A DNA stretch of 62,798 bases from Calditrichia bacterium (GTDB lineage Bacteria > Calditrichota > Calditrichia > RBG-13-44-9 > J075), in NCBI GenBank assembly GCA_028284445.1, contig JANQRS010000040.1, positions 1 to 62,798 of the forward strand, read 5' to 3'. Numbering within the stretch: the stretch's first letter is position 1; every line of letters starts with the position of its first letter. Both the position numbers and the translations under genes were made by a program. Positions 17,631 through 25,264 of the stretch are shown piece by piece. A model generated the notes under the pieces. The model was not told the DNA's origin. It saw nothing but the letters and a program-made list of their open reading frames with translations, and searched no databases.

Positions 17631-18524
17631 TTAGCGAAATCTCTTCGCCCGCATGCGGAAAAACTTGGTCAGTGGCTTCACGTAGGAGCGATCGGTATAG
17701 AGATCGATATAATCCATACCAATGGATTTAAAGAAGCGCTCCATCTCACCACGTTCAGCGGCGGCATTGCCGGATGCAGTCTCTCGCACTTCGCGAACCG
17801 AGGTATCCACCAAAATAATCTCACCGGTTTCCAGATCTTCCAATTCGATCAGACCCACTGACGGCAACTTTTCTTCCAAAGGATCGATGATGTGCACCGC
17901 CACCAAATCATGACGTTTATTGGCAATCTGCAGATCCTTTTCGTAGCCGTCCGCCAGGAAGTCGCTCAACAGGAATACCGTCGCCTTGCGCTTCACAATC
18001 TGGTTGAGATACTCCAAAGCCATGCCGATGTCGGTTTTGCTGCTGCGATGCACATCCTGCAGCTCGTTGAAATAGATCAGCTCGCGAATCACCCGCAGCA
18101 CATGTTGCCGGCCTTTCCGCGGCGGAACAAATTTTTCGATTTGATCACTAAAAATGATCAGGCCGACCTTGTCATTATTCTTGATCGCCGAAGAGGCCAA
18201 CAAGGCAGCAATTTCCGTCGCCAGCTCGCTTTTAATCTGCCCTTTGCTGCCAAACGCTTCGGATGCGCTGCTGTCTACAAGGATCATGACTGTCAATTCG
18301 CGCTCTTCATCAAACACCTTGACAAAAGGATGATTCATGCGTGCGGATACATTCCAGTCGATATTGCGAACATCATCGCCGAATTGATATTCACGCACTT
18401 CAGCGAACTCCATGCCTCGCCCTTTGAATACCGAATGATATTCACCGGCAAAAACTTCATTCACAACGCCACGAATATTGATCTCGATTTGTCGAACTTT
18501 TCTGAGCAGCTCTTTGGTTGTCAT
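17631..18524 (-). CDS. DUF58 domain protein of the MoxR/Bat operon
   Basis: 297 residues, typical for short DUF58 proteins. FKGRGMEFAEVREYQFGDDVRNIDWNVSAR (about 34-63) is the family signature, with the VWA-like fold continuing in VMILVDSSAS and FLLSDFLADG. No transmembrane helix is evident, so it is likely cytoplasmic. DUF58 genes almost always follow moxR, as here, and are thought to act with the AAA ATPase; the mechanism is unknown. It is set apart from both neighbours by repeats (18615-18655 and 17443-17599). Confidence 0.92.
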   Translation of the reverse strand: MTTKELLRKVRQIEINIRGVVNEVFAGEYHSVFKGRGMEFAEVREYQFGDDVRNIDWNVSARMNHPFVKVFDEERELTVMILVDSSASEAFGSKGQIKSELATEIAALLASSAIKNNDKVGLIIFSDQIEKFVPPRKGRQHVLRVIRELIYFNELQDVHRSSKTDIGMALEYLNQIVKRKATVFLLSDFLADGYEKDLQIANKRHDLVAVHIIDPLEEKLPSVGLIELEDLETGEIILVDTSVREVRETASGNAAAERGEMERFFKSIGMDYIDLYTDRSYVKPLTKFFRMRAKRFR

Positions 18525-18614
18525 TTAATGCGTTTTCCTGTTCCAACGGGCTTCACCGCTGGCAACGTATCAGTCAAAGATGAAGATTTGATGAAAAAAT
18601 CAGTGACCTTGCGT

Positions 18615-18655
18615 ATTCACATCCCCTAAATCCCCCTTCGAAAGGGGCGTGAATG
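18615..18655. repeat. CCCCTAAATCCCCC palindrome between moxR and DUF58
   Basis: Outer arms ATTCAC and GTGAAT and an inner CCCCTT/AAGGGG stem around CGA. The left arm closely matches the palindromes at 5563-5605 and 9323-9366; the right arm is degenerate. It sits inside the operon. The rest of the 166-base gap has only short ATGTTTCAATC-like repeats and no gene. Confidence 0.75.
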
Positions 18656-18690
18656 TTACAATGCTTCAATGTTTCAATCATCAATGTATC

Positions 18691-19680
18691 TTAGGGTACT
18701 TCCACATGGTTCAATACCCGCCGCACCACGTCTTCCGGTTGCACCTCTTCAGCTTCTGCCTCATAGGTAACAATCACGCGATGTCGCAGCACGTCCTGGC
18801 CGATAGCCTTGACGTCTTCCGGTGTGACATAGCCACGACGGCGCAGAAAGGCATGGGCCTTTGCAGCGGCCTTCAAGCTAAGCGATGCACGTGGCGATCC
18901 GCCGTAGGCAATCAACGGCTTCAAGTCGGTTAAGCCATAGTCTTCGGGATTACGAGTAGCAAAAACGATGTCAATGATATAACGCTCGATTTTTTCATCC
19001 ATATAAACTTCGTTTACCACTTTGCGGGCGGCAACGATGTCTTTTGGAGAAATAACAGGTTTGGGCTCAGCGGGACGCTCTCCACTCATCCGGCGAATCA
19101 CTTCCAGTTCTTCCTCCTTCGTCGGATAGGTAATCACAAGCTTCAGCATAAAGCGATCCACCTGCGCTTCGGGCAAGGGATAGGTGCCTTCCTGCTCCAC
19201 CGGGTTTTGGGTCGCCATGACCAGGAAGGGATCTTCCAGCGGATAAGTGACGTCGCCGATGGTCACCTGGCGCTCCTGCATTGCTTCCAGCAAAGCACTT
19301 TGCACTTTGGCCGGCGAACGGTTGATTTCGTCTGCCAGGATCAGGTTAGCAAAAATCGGCCCTTTATGGGTGGCAAATTTTCCGGTGCTTTGATTATAAA
19401 TCAGAGTACCCAGCAAGTCCGCCGGTAAGAGATCCGGGGTGAACTGCAAGCGCTGGAATTTACAGTTGATGATTTTTGATAGCGTGCTGACTGTCAGTGT
19501 TTTTGCCAGTCCCGGCACACCTTCCAGCAACACGTGTCCGTTGGTCATCAAACCAATCAGCAGGCGCTCAATCATATATTTTTGTCCGACGACAATATTG
19601 CCAACTTCCTGCATCAATGTTTCGACAAAGGCGCTTTCTCTTTGAATCTTTTCATTAATCGCCTGAATGTCAACCTGCAT
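18691..19680 (-). CDS. moxR: MoxR-family AAA+ ATPase
   Basis: 329 residues. Walker A GVPGLAKT (about 54-61), Walker B LILADEINRSPAKVQ, sensor 1 in VMATQNPVEQEGTYPLPEAQVDRF, and a C-terminal lid with GGSPRASLSL. MoxR ATPases act as chaperone-like remodelers for VWA-domain partners, and this operon supplies two membrane VWA proteins and DUF58. The start ATG overlaps the upstream gene's stop as TAATG (19678-19682), indicating coupled translation. Confidence 0.96.
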   Translation of the reverse strand: MQVDIQAINEKIQRESAFVETLMQEVGNIVVGQKYMIERLLIGLMTNGHVLLEGVPGLAKTLTVSTLSKIINCKFQRLQFTPDLLPADLLGTLIYNQSTGKFATHKGPIFANLILADEINRSPAKVQSALLEAMQERQVTIGDVTYPLEDPFLVMATQNPVEQEGTYPLPEAQVDRFMLKLVITYPTKEEELEVIRRMSGERPAEPKPVISPKDIVAARKVVNEVYMDEKIERYIIDIVFATRNPEDYGLTDLKPLIAYGGSPRASLSLKAAAKAHAFLRRRGYVTPEDVKAIGQDVLRHRVIVTYEAEAEEVQPEDVVRRVLNHVEVP

Positions 19681-20669
19681 TATGCCTCCTTCATCTGTGC
19701 TTTTTCAGACTCCCAGTGCGCCTGGCGACCGTGGAGATAGTTCTCAGCAGTTCCATATAAATTCGAAAATTCTGCAGGATCCACGCTACCACCTGCAAAC
19801 TTGATTACATCTAACTTTTCCAAAAGTTCTGTAATTTTATTTATTTCCAGCTCCGCAATAGACCGTTTACGCAGCGCGCCACGAACCTCATCGATGCTGC
19901 TGTTTGCAGCCGGAAAGGAAAATTCGCGGGAAAGGAATTCACGAAAAATTCGCGACAGCAGCACAGACATTTCGCCGAGGTTGGTTGCCTTTGGATCGAT
20001 TTCTTCCGACATCCGTTTCAGGAACTGTCGCGGAATCGACAAGGGCGCTCCGGACTCTTCCGGTGTCAAATTGCGCTTCTTCAAATACTGCATGAGAAAA
20101 TAGGCAATTGTCAGGGCAAAGAGCAGAAGCAAAACGATATACACAACCGCGGTCACGTTACCACTGCTATCGGGCAGGGCATCCAGAATCTTAACCTGCA
20201 CGCGCTGCGACTGGAGCATATCTGTTTCACCCGTCGCGCTATCGCGATATTTGACAACCAGGCCGTCAATATAGGCCATGCCGATTTCAACCGGCTTAAA
20301 CTTGTAGGTAATGGTCTTTGTGGAGCGAAGTGTGCCATCCTCAGCGGGGGTAATTTGGTTCTTGGAACCGCTCCCCTCCATCAGGAGATTGGTCAACAAA
20401 GGTTGCGGAATTTCTACAATCTTGTAGCGGCTCATATCCCCTAACCACGAAAGACGAATATGGAAGGCGACTTCTTCATTGAGCGGCACACTGCTTTTTT
20501 CGATATATGTGGTTAATTCGATTGTGCTGGTGGGCTGACTGATTGCTTCGCTTAAGTCCTGCGCAAAAATCGTGATAGGCCACAAGAAAAGACAAATGAG
20601 CCAGGCCTGGATGTGGCAAACCACAGCCCTCTTCTTCTCAGACCGACTCATTTTCAATACCAATTGCAT
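19680..20669 (-). CDS. Ig-TM-helical membrane protein leading the MoxR/Bat operon
   Basis: 329 residues: N-terminal signal segment (about 20-36, ending FAQ), an Ig-like domain (about 48-160), a transmembrane helix (about 172-194) followed by KKR, and a helical cytoplasmic part with LLSRIFREFLSREF and LDVIKFAGG. The architecture equals that of the 15509-16495 protein and of the BatD C-terminal half. First gene of the operon; the start is uncertain (a Met six codons later is possible). No specific activity is known. Confidence 0.78.
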   Translation of the reverse strand: MQLVLKMSRSEKKRAVVCHIQAWLICLFLWPITIFAQDLSEAISQPTSTIELTTYIEKSSVPLNEEVAFHIRLSWLGDMSRYKIVEIPQPLLTNLLMEGSGSKNQITPAEDGTLRSTKTITYKFKPVEIGMAYIDGLVVKYRDSATGETDMLQSQRVQVKILDALPDSSGNVTAVVYIVLLLLFALTIAYFLMQYLKKRNLTPEESGAPLSIPRQFLKRMSEEIDPKATNLGEMSVLLSRIFREFLSREFSFPAANSSIDEVRGALRKRSIAELEINKITELLEKLDVIKFAGGSVDPAEFSNLYGTAENYLHGRQAHWESEKAQMKEA

Positions 20670-20759
20670 ATCGCTATCTCTATGTCTTCTATCCAGATGA
20701 TTTCCCGGGGCCCTGGTAAGGCGGCATGAATCCGGGGCCGGACTCCCTTACAAATGAAG

Positions 20760-20777
20760 GCCCGGCATTTACCGGGC
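20760..20777. terminator. GCCCGG-CATTTA-CCGGGC hairpin
   Basis: Perfect 6-bp GC stem with a 6-base loop, between the Bat operon start and the end of the lipoprotein gene at 20855. A second hairpin of the CCCC/GGGG type lies at about 20833-20850, closer to that gene's end. T-runs after both are weak, so intrinsic termination is plausible but not certain. No gene is seen in the rest of 20670-20854. Confidence 0.45.
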
Positions 20778-20854
20778 ATTTTCCAAGCTAAAAATGTAAC
20801 GAATTGGAGGAGTGAAGTCAAACAACATCACCCCGAAAGGCGTATTGGGGATAC

Positions 20855-21286
20855 TTAGTCTTTCGATTCGGCAGGCGGGTTTGATTCAGGCTTCGAATCA
20901 CTGTCATTTCCCTGCGAATCACCACTAAGGAAGGGCAATTCGTCAACTCCTTTGCCCATATTGTCCAGTTCGTATTGCGCATCGTCGGCCAGTTCGTGAT
21001 CGGGGTATTTATCAACAAACTGAGCATAGTATTTTGATGCCTTGTCGTGGTTGTTCAAATGGTTGGCGTTGATGTAACCGACCATAAACAGCGACTTTGA
21101 TGCATATTGGCCATTCGGAAATTGTTCAATAACCTGGGTGAAGTTTTGTTCAGCTTTTTCCCAATTGCCTTGTCCCATGTATTGGGTGGCAAGATTATAA
21201 AAGTGGTTCTCTCCCTGCTCACTGCCACATGACGCGAGCAAAACAAAAATCAACACTGTTGCTATATATGAAACGGCGGCTTTCAT
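20855..21286 (-). CDS. TPR lipoprotein resembling an outer-membrane assembly/YbgF-type protein
   Basis: 143 residues from ATG at 21286, chosen because AGAGGAGAA precedes it and a lipoprotein signal follows at once (lipobox LLASC, Cys about 19); the longer frame adds 40 residues without a signal. Two or three TPRs (about 27-110; AEQNFTQVIEQFPNGQYASKSLFMVG and ASKYYAQFVDKYPDHELADDAQYEL) are of the BamD/YbgF kind, ending in a Ser/Asp/Pro-rich tail. Much shorter than BamD, so probably an accessory scaffold. Confidence 0.82.
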   Translation of the reverse strand: MKAAVSYIATVLIFVLLASCGSEQGENHFYNLATQYMGQGNWEKAEQNFTQVIEQFPNGQYASKSLFMVGYINANHLNNHDKASKYYAQFVDKYPDHELADDAQYELDNMGKGVDELPFLSGDSQGNDSDSKPESNPPAESKD

Positions 21287-21465
21287 ATATTCTCCTCTTG
21301 ATTTTTCATAGTCAATATAGCGGCATAATATAAACGAAGCGCGCCTGTAAATGCAAGCCCTAATTCCAGAACAGGCGCGCCAAAAAAGAAGCCGGCATAG
21401 CGTCAATCGCAGAAACGATCTACACCATGCCGGCCAAGATTCATTAGAACATCATTTCAACAAGA

Positions 21466-22563
21466 TTACTTCATTAGAATCATGCGACGTACCTGCTCAT
21501 TACCGTTATCGAGCGCAAGGCGATAGAAATAAACGCCGGAGGATAAATCGCTCGCATCAAAGGTGACATTGTGCGTGCCGGCAGACTGGCGGCCATTCAC
21601 AAGTGTGGCAACCTTCTGTCCCGCCAGGTTATAGACGTCCAGAATGACGTCGGCGCCTTCCAGCAAGGAATAGCGAATCGTGGTAGACGGATTAAACGGA
21701 TTCGGATAGTTCTGCTCCAGTTCAAAACCACGAGCAATCGTTTCTTCGCTCTCTTCGATAGCCGTTACCGCCCCGGTGGAAAAAGACACGCTTGTAGCTG
21801 CGGTGAAATTAGGATTGGTGTCGCCAACAAGACCGGTAACCGTTGCGCCGATACCAACACTTCCGCCAACAATAAAGTTATAGAGTATGTTCTGGGTGGT
21901 GTCCTGAAAAATCACCTGACCACCAAAGGTAACGGTTGAAAATGTTGTGCGGACCTCGCGTAAGCGCAGGCAATCGAAACTGCCGAGGGGTAATACCAGC
22001 GTTCCATATCCATCCACTTCGGCATTCTTAACGGTTTCAGTTACAGTGAGTGCACCAAATGCTTCAACAGTCAGCGTATGCGTTCCGGTAAAAGTGGTGC
22101 CCTCTGTCAACGGGAAAACAGCCAGAAGTTCACTGGGGTCAAACACGGTCGACAATGTATCGCTGGGGCTTTGAAATCCACCACCTAAAAGGCGAAATTC
22201 GCTGCTGGTCACCGAGCCATAAGACCAGAAGTCGGTTGTGTCTTCCGGAGAAGAGTCAAAAAATGCGAAGGTTGCCGTTGGAAAGAGAGAGCTAAAAGGG
22301 GTTGGGGCCGGATCGACAATTGTCTGGCTGGTGGTAGATCCACCCGGAAAAAGTGTTTCATTAAATGTCCAGGTTTGTCCCCCGCCGCTGGTGCCCAAAT
22401 CCACGGTAATGCCATTACCAGTGGTGTCCGCAACAGTGTAAAATGTGTTGGTTGTGCCAAAGGTGGTATTGATGTCGCCACTGTTGATGGTAATCTGTGC
22501 CGAAGCGCCAGCCACCATAAACAACGTCAAGGCAAAAGAGATTATGGTTACTTTTAATTTCAT
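21466..22563 (-). CDS. Secreted protein with C-terminal type A sorting domain, function unknown
   Basis: 365 residues from ATG at 22563 (GAGGG upstream; signal peptide follows, cleavage near ASAQI). The longer frame would place 20 implausible residues ahead of the signal. The body (about 25-275) is beta-rich and Thr/Gly/Asp-rich and not recognised. The C-terminal 85 residues are the sorting domain: NYPNPFNPSTTIRYSL, AGQKVATLVNG, SSGVYFYRL and an RRMILMK tail. Presumed exported to the surface by a type IX-like system, whose machinery is not in this window. Confidence 0.85.
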   Translation of the reverse strand: MKLKVTIISFALTLFMVAGASAQITINSGDINTTFGTTNTFYTVADTTGNGITVDLGTSGGGQTWTFNETLFPGGSTTSQTIVDPAPTPFSSLFPTATFAFFDSSPEDTTDFWSYGSVTSSEFRLLGGGFQSPSDTLSTVFDPSELLAVFPLTEGTTFTGTHTLTVEAFGALTVTETVKNAEVDGYGTLVLPLGSFDCLRLREVRTTFSTVTFGGQVIFQDTTQNILYNFIVGGSVGIGATVTGLVGDTNPNFTAATSVSFSTGAVTAIEESEETIARGFELEQNYPNPFNPSTTIRYSLLEGADVILDVYNLAGQKVATLVNGRQSAGTHNVTFDASDLSSGVYFYRLALDNGNEQVRRMILMK

Positions 22564-22989
22564 AGTTATACCCTCATGTAAGTTGTTGATTCCGGGTTGT
22601 ACGCAGTTACCCTGCGCCACCAAGAAAATTGCTTGGGAAATAAGCCATCAAATAACGACGTCTTACTTCGCCGAAGCAAGGCAAATTTCATTTCCTGGAT
22701 TTCAAACTGGCAGGTCTTTTCTGTGTTGCCCCCGGAATAATGTCAAGTGACTCCGAACAAAGACAATATGGCAGGCGTCCGGCGCAAAAACGGTGAGTTT
22801 CGTCACTTAATTTGTAATTTGGGAAATCCTTCCATTACAATGGACACAAAATTTTCAAATAAACGATTTTATATCGCAAGCCCCATATTGCTACGGCCGA
22901 ATATTTAATGTATCTTCCTTTGAGGCAAGAATTTATAACGGTATCAGAAGCAAGTTCTCAGTTACTTTTGAATTGGATAGAAAACGTCG
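22564..22989. other. Divergent intergenic region
   Basis: 426 bases between divergently read genes, so promoters for both should be here. I find the GAGGG ribosome binding site of the minus-strand gene and AT-rich stretches, but no recognisable operator, riboswitch or convincing -35/-10 pair, and no small gene worth calling. Confidence 0.4.
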
Positions 22990-25248
22990 ATGACACAAGA
23001 AAATGAAGCGCCTGAATTGCCGCCTCTCGAGCCGGAGTTCACTCAGCCGGTAGACGAGGAAATTACCACCGAAATAGAAACGGATCTCGCCAGCCCGGAA
23101 CAGGAACAGCTGACCGGCAAGAAGTTTGGCACATTTAATGGGGTAATCCGGCCCACAGTTTTGACCATTCTCGGTGTGATGATGTATCTCCGCGAAGGAT
23201 GGGTTGTGGGGAACGCCGGGTTAGGCGGCGCAATTCTGATCATATTGACAGCTTACTTTATAACCGGCACGACGGCCCTGTCGCTTTCCTCAATTACAAC
23301 GAATATACGGTTGGGCGCCGGAGGGATTTTCTCAATTGCCACACAAAGCCTGGGCCTTGAGCTTGGCGGCAGCATTGGTATTCCCTTCTATCTTGCCCAG
23401 AGCTTGTCGACAGCGATGTATATTTACGGATTCATGGAAGGCTGGCTTGCTATTTTCCCCACCCATAGTCCGGCACTCGTCGTAACGATTGTATTTGTTA
23501 CGATATTTTTGCTCTCCTATATCAGTACCAGCCTGGCGTTTCGGGCACAAATTCTGGTCATGACCGGGGTTGTGCTCGCACTCGGCTCCATTTTCCTGGG
23601 GCTAAGAAGTGTGCCGGAGCTACAAAAAGTTGAAATTATCGGCCAGTTTGACAATGCAAGTTTCTGGACGCTGTTCGCGGTATTTTTCCCGGCCTCGACC
23701 GGCATTATGGTTGGCGCGAGCATGTCCGGCAATTTGCGCAATCCACGGCGCAGTATTCCAATCGGCACTATGACCGCCTGGGGCATCACCTTGGTAGTTT
23801 ATCTTGCCATGGCCATCTGGTACGCACTGGTGGCAACCCCGGAAGACCTCCGGACCAATTACGCCATTGCTGTCGATCGCGCCTACTGGGGACCAGCAGT
23901 TCTGATCGGCATCCTGTCATCTTGCTATACTGCTGCACTGAGTTCCTTTGTTGCTTCGCCACGCACCCTGCAGTCTCTCGGCCAACATCGTATCGTGCCA
24001 TTCTCCGATTTTTTTGGAAAAATCCATATGGAGGAACCCCGCAATGCTATTCTGTTTACAGGAATCCTGGTCTTGGGCATACTCTTCCTCGGTGACCTGA
24101 ATACGATCGCCCAGGTGGTGACAGTATTTTTCCTGATGACTTATTTTACGATCAATTTCATTCTATTAATCGAAACCAAGCTCAATTTGATCAGTTTCAG
24201 ACCAACCTTCCGCCTTCATATCGCGATTCCCTTGCTTGGCAGCTTTGCATGCCTTTCGGCGATCGTTATCGTCAGTCCCTTCGTCGGACTTTTTTGCATC
24301 TTACTGAGCATGACCATCTATTTTTACCTGGACAGGCGCTCATTGGACAACCCTTATGAATCGCTGAATAGCGGCCTATTTACATCGATCGCCAATTGGG
24401 CTGCGCGACACGTCTTGATAAAGGCGGACATGCATAACCTGCGCTCCTGGAAACCGGGTATTTTGGCGCCAATCGAGCGTACCACGCAAATCGAAGGCAA
24501 TTTTCACTTGTTGCGGGCAATTACCTACCCGCAAGGTTCGGTACATATCATCGGTATGCATAGCAGCAGGAGATCCCGACTCCTGAAAAACCTGGATAGA
24601 ATCGAGCGGGAAATTCATCAGGAAGGTATTTTTGCCTCATCTGCAAAGATCGAATCGACGGACTTTCTCACCAGTCTGGACACCACCGCTGCCGTCATGC
24701 GAAGCTTCTTCTTCCGGCCGAATATCCTGTTCTTACCGATAGAAGAACGCACCCAGGATGAGCTGCGCGGTATATCGCGGATCGCCAAAGAAAACGAGCT
24801 TGGCATCGTATTTATTGCCAAGCATCCGGATTCCGGCTTCGGCAAACACCGCTATGTGAACCTCTGGGTTCGCGATCAATCGCCAAACTGGCATTTGAGC
24901 TTTGACCTGGCCAATATTGATTTGCCCTTATTGCTTGCCTACAAGCTTATCAGGAATTGGAATATAAAGCTGCGACTGATAACCCTGGTTTCCAAGGAAA
25001 AGGACATCGAAAACGCCCGCCACTACCTGAGCGATTTGATGGTGCTGGCTCGTATGCCGAGAGGATACGAAATACGGGTGGAAAAAGCAGATCTCAAGGA
25101 ATTTATTGAAGACATTCCGCGGGCGGATATCAACATATTCGGGCTCGGCCAAACCATTGATAAGGATTACGCGCAGAAGCTGGTTAAATCATCAGAAAGC
25201 ACCTGCCTTTTTGTCAAGGACTCCGGCTTCGAGAGTATTCTTGTGTAG
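22990..25248 (+). CDS. Cation-chloride cotransporter family protein (SLC12-like, APC superfamily)
   Basis: 752 residues. After a hydrophilic N-terminus of about 45 residues comes KKFGTFNGVIRPTVLTILGVMMYLREGWVVGNAG, the strongly conserved TM1 signature of Na-K-Cl and K-Cl cotransporters, then SLSSITTNIRLGAGGIFSIATQSLGLELGGSIGIPFYLAQ. About 12 transmembrane helices run to about residue 450, followed by a soluble C-terminal region of about 280 residues as in SLC12 proteins. Likely an inner-membrane cation/chloride or related symporter; substrates cannot be read from sequence. Convergent with ppk, ending 16 bases from it. Confidence 0.85.
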   Translation: MTQENEAPELPPLEPEFTQPVDEEITTEIETDLASPEQEQLTGKKFGTFNGVIRPTVLTILGVMMYLREGWVVGNAGLGGAILIILTAYFITGTTALSLSSITTNIRLGAGGIFSIATQSLGLELGGSIGIPFYLAQSLSTAMYIYGFMEGWLAIFPTHSPALVVTIVFVTIFLLSYISTSLAFRAQILVMTGVVLALGSIFLGLRSVPELQKVEIIGQFDNASFWTLFAVFFPASTGIMVGASMSGNLRNPRRSIPIGTMTAWGITLVVYLAMAIWYALVATPEDLRTNYAIAVDRAYWGPAVLIGILSSCYTAALSSFVASPRTLQSLGQHRIVPFSDFFGKIHMEEPRNAILFTGILVLGILFLGDLNTIAQVVTVFFLMTYFTINFILLIETKLNLISFRPTFRLHIAIPLLGSFACLSAIVIVSPFVGLFCILLSMTIYFYLDRRSLDNPYESLNSGLFTSIANWAARHVLIKADMHNLRSWKPGILAPIERTTQIEGNFHLLRAITYPQGSVHIIGMHSSRRSRLLKNLDRIEREIHQEGIFASSAKIESTDFLTSLDTTAAVMRSFFFRPNILFLPIEERTQDELRGISRIAKENELGIVFIAKHPDSGFGKHRYVNLWVRDQSPNWHLSFDLANIDLPLLLAYKLIRNWNIKLRLITLVSKEKDIENARHYLSDLMVLARMPRGYEIRVEKADLKEFIEDIPRADINIFGLGQTIDKDYAQKLVKSSESTCLFVKDSGFESILV

Positions 25249-25264
25249 GGATGTGCCTTGACAG

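Noticed and set aside
17492..17861. Plus-strand frames through the heptamer arrays
   Set aside because: They arise from repeat sequence and the antisense of the DUF58 gene, with no protein features.
20670..20854. Possible small ORF starting ATGCCCGGTAAATGCC on the minus strand
   Set aside because: It begins inside a GC hairpin, has no ribosome binding site, and its product shows no coding character.
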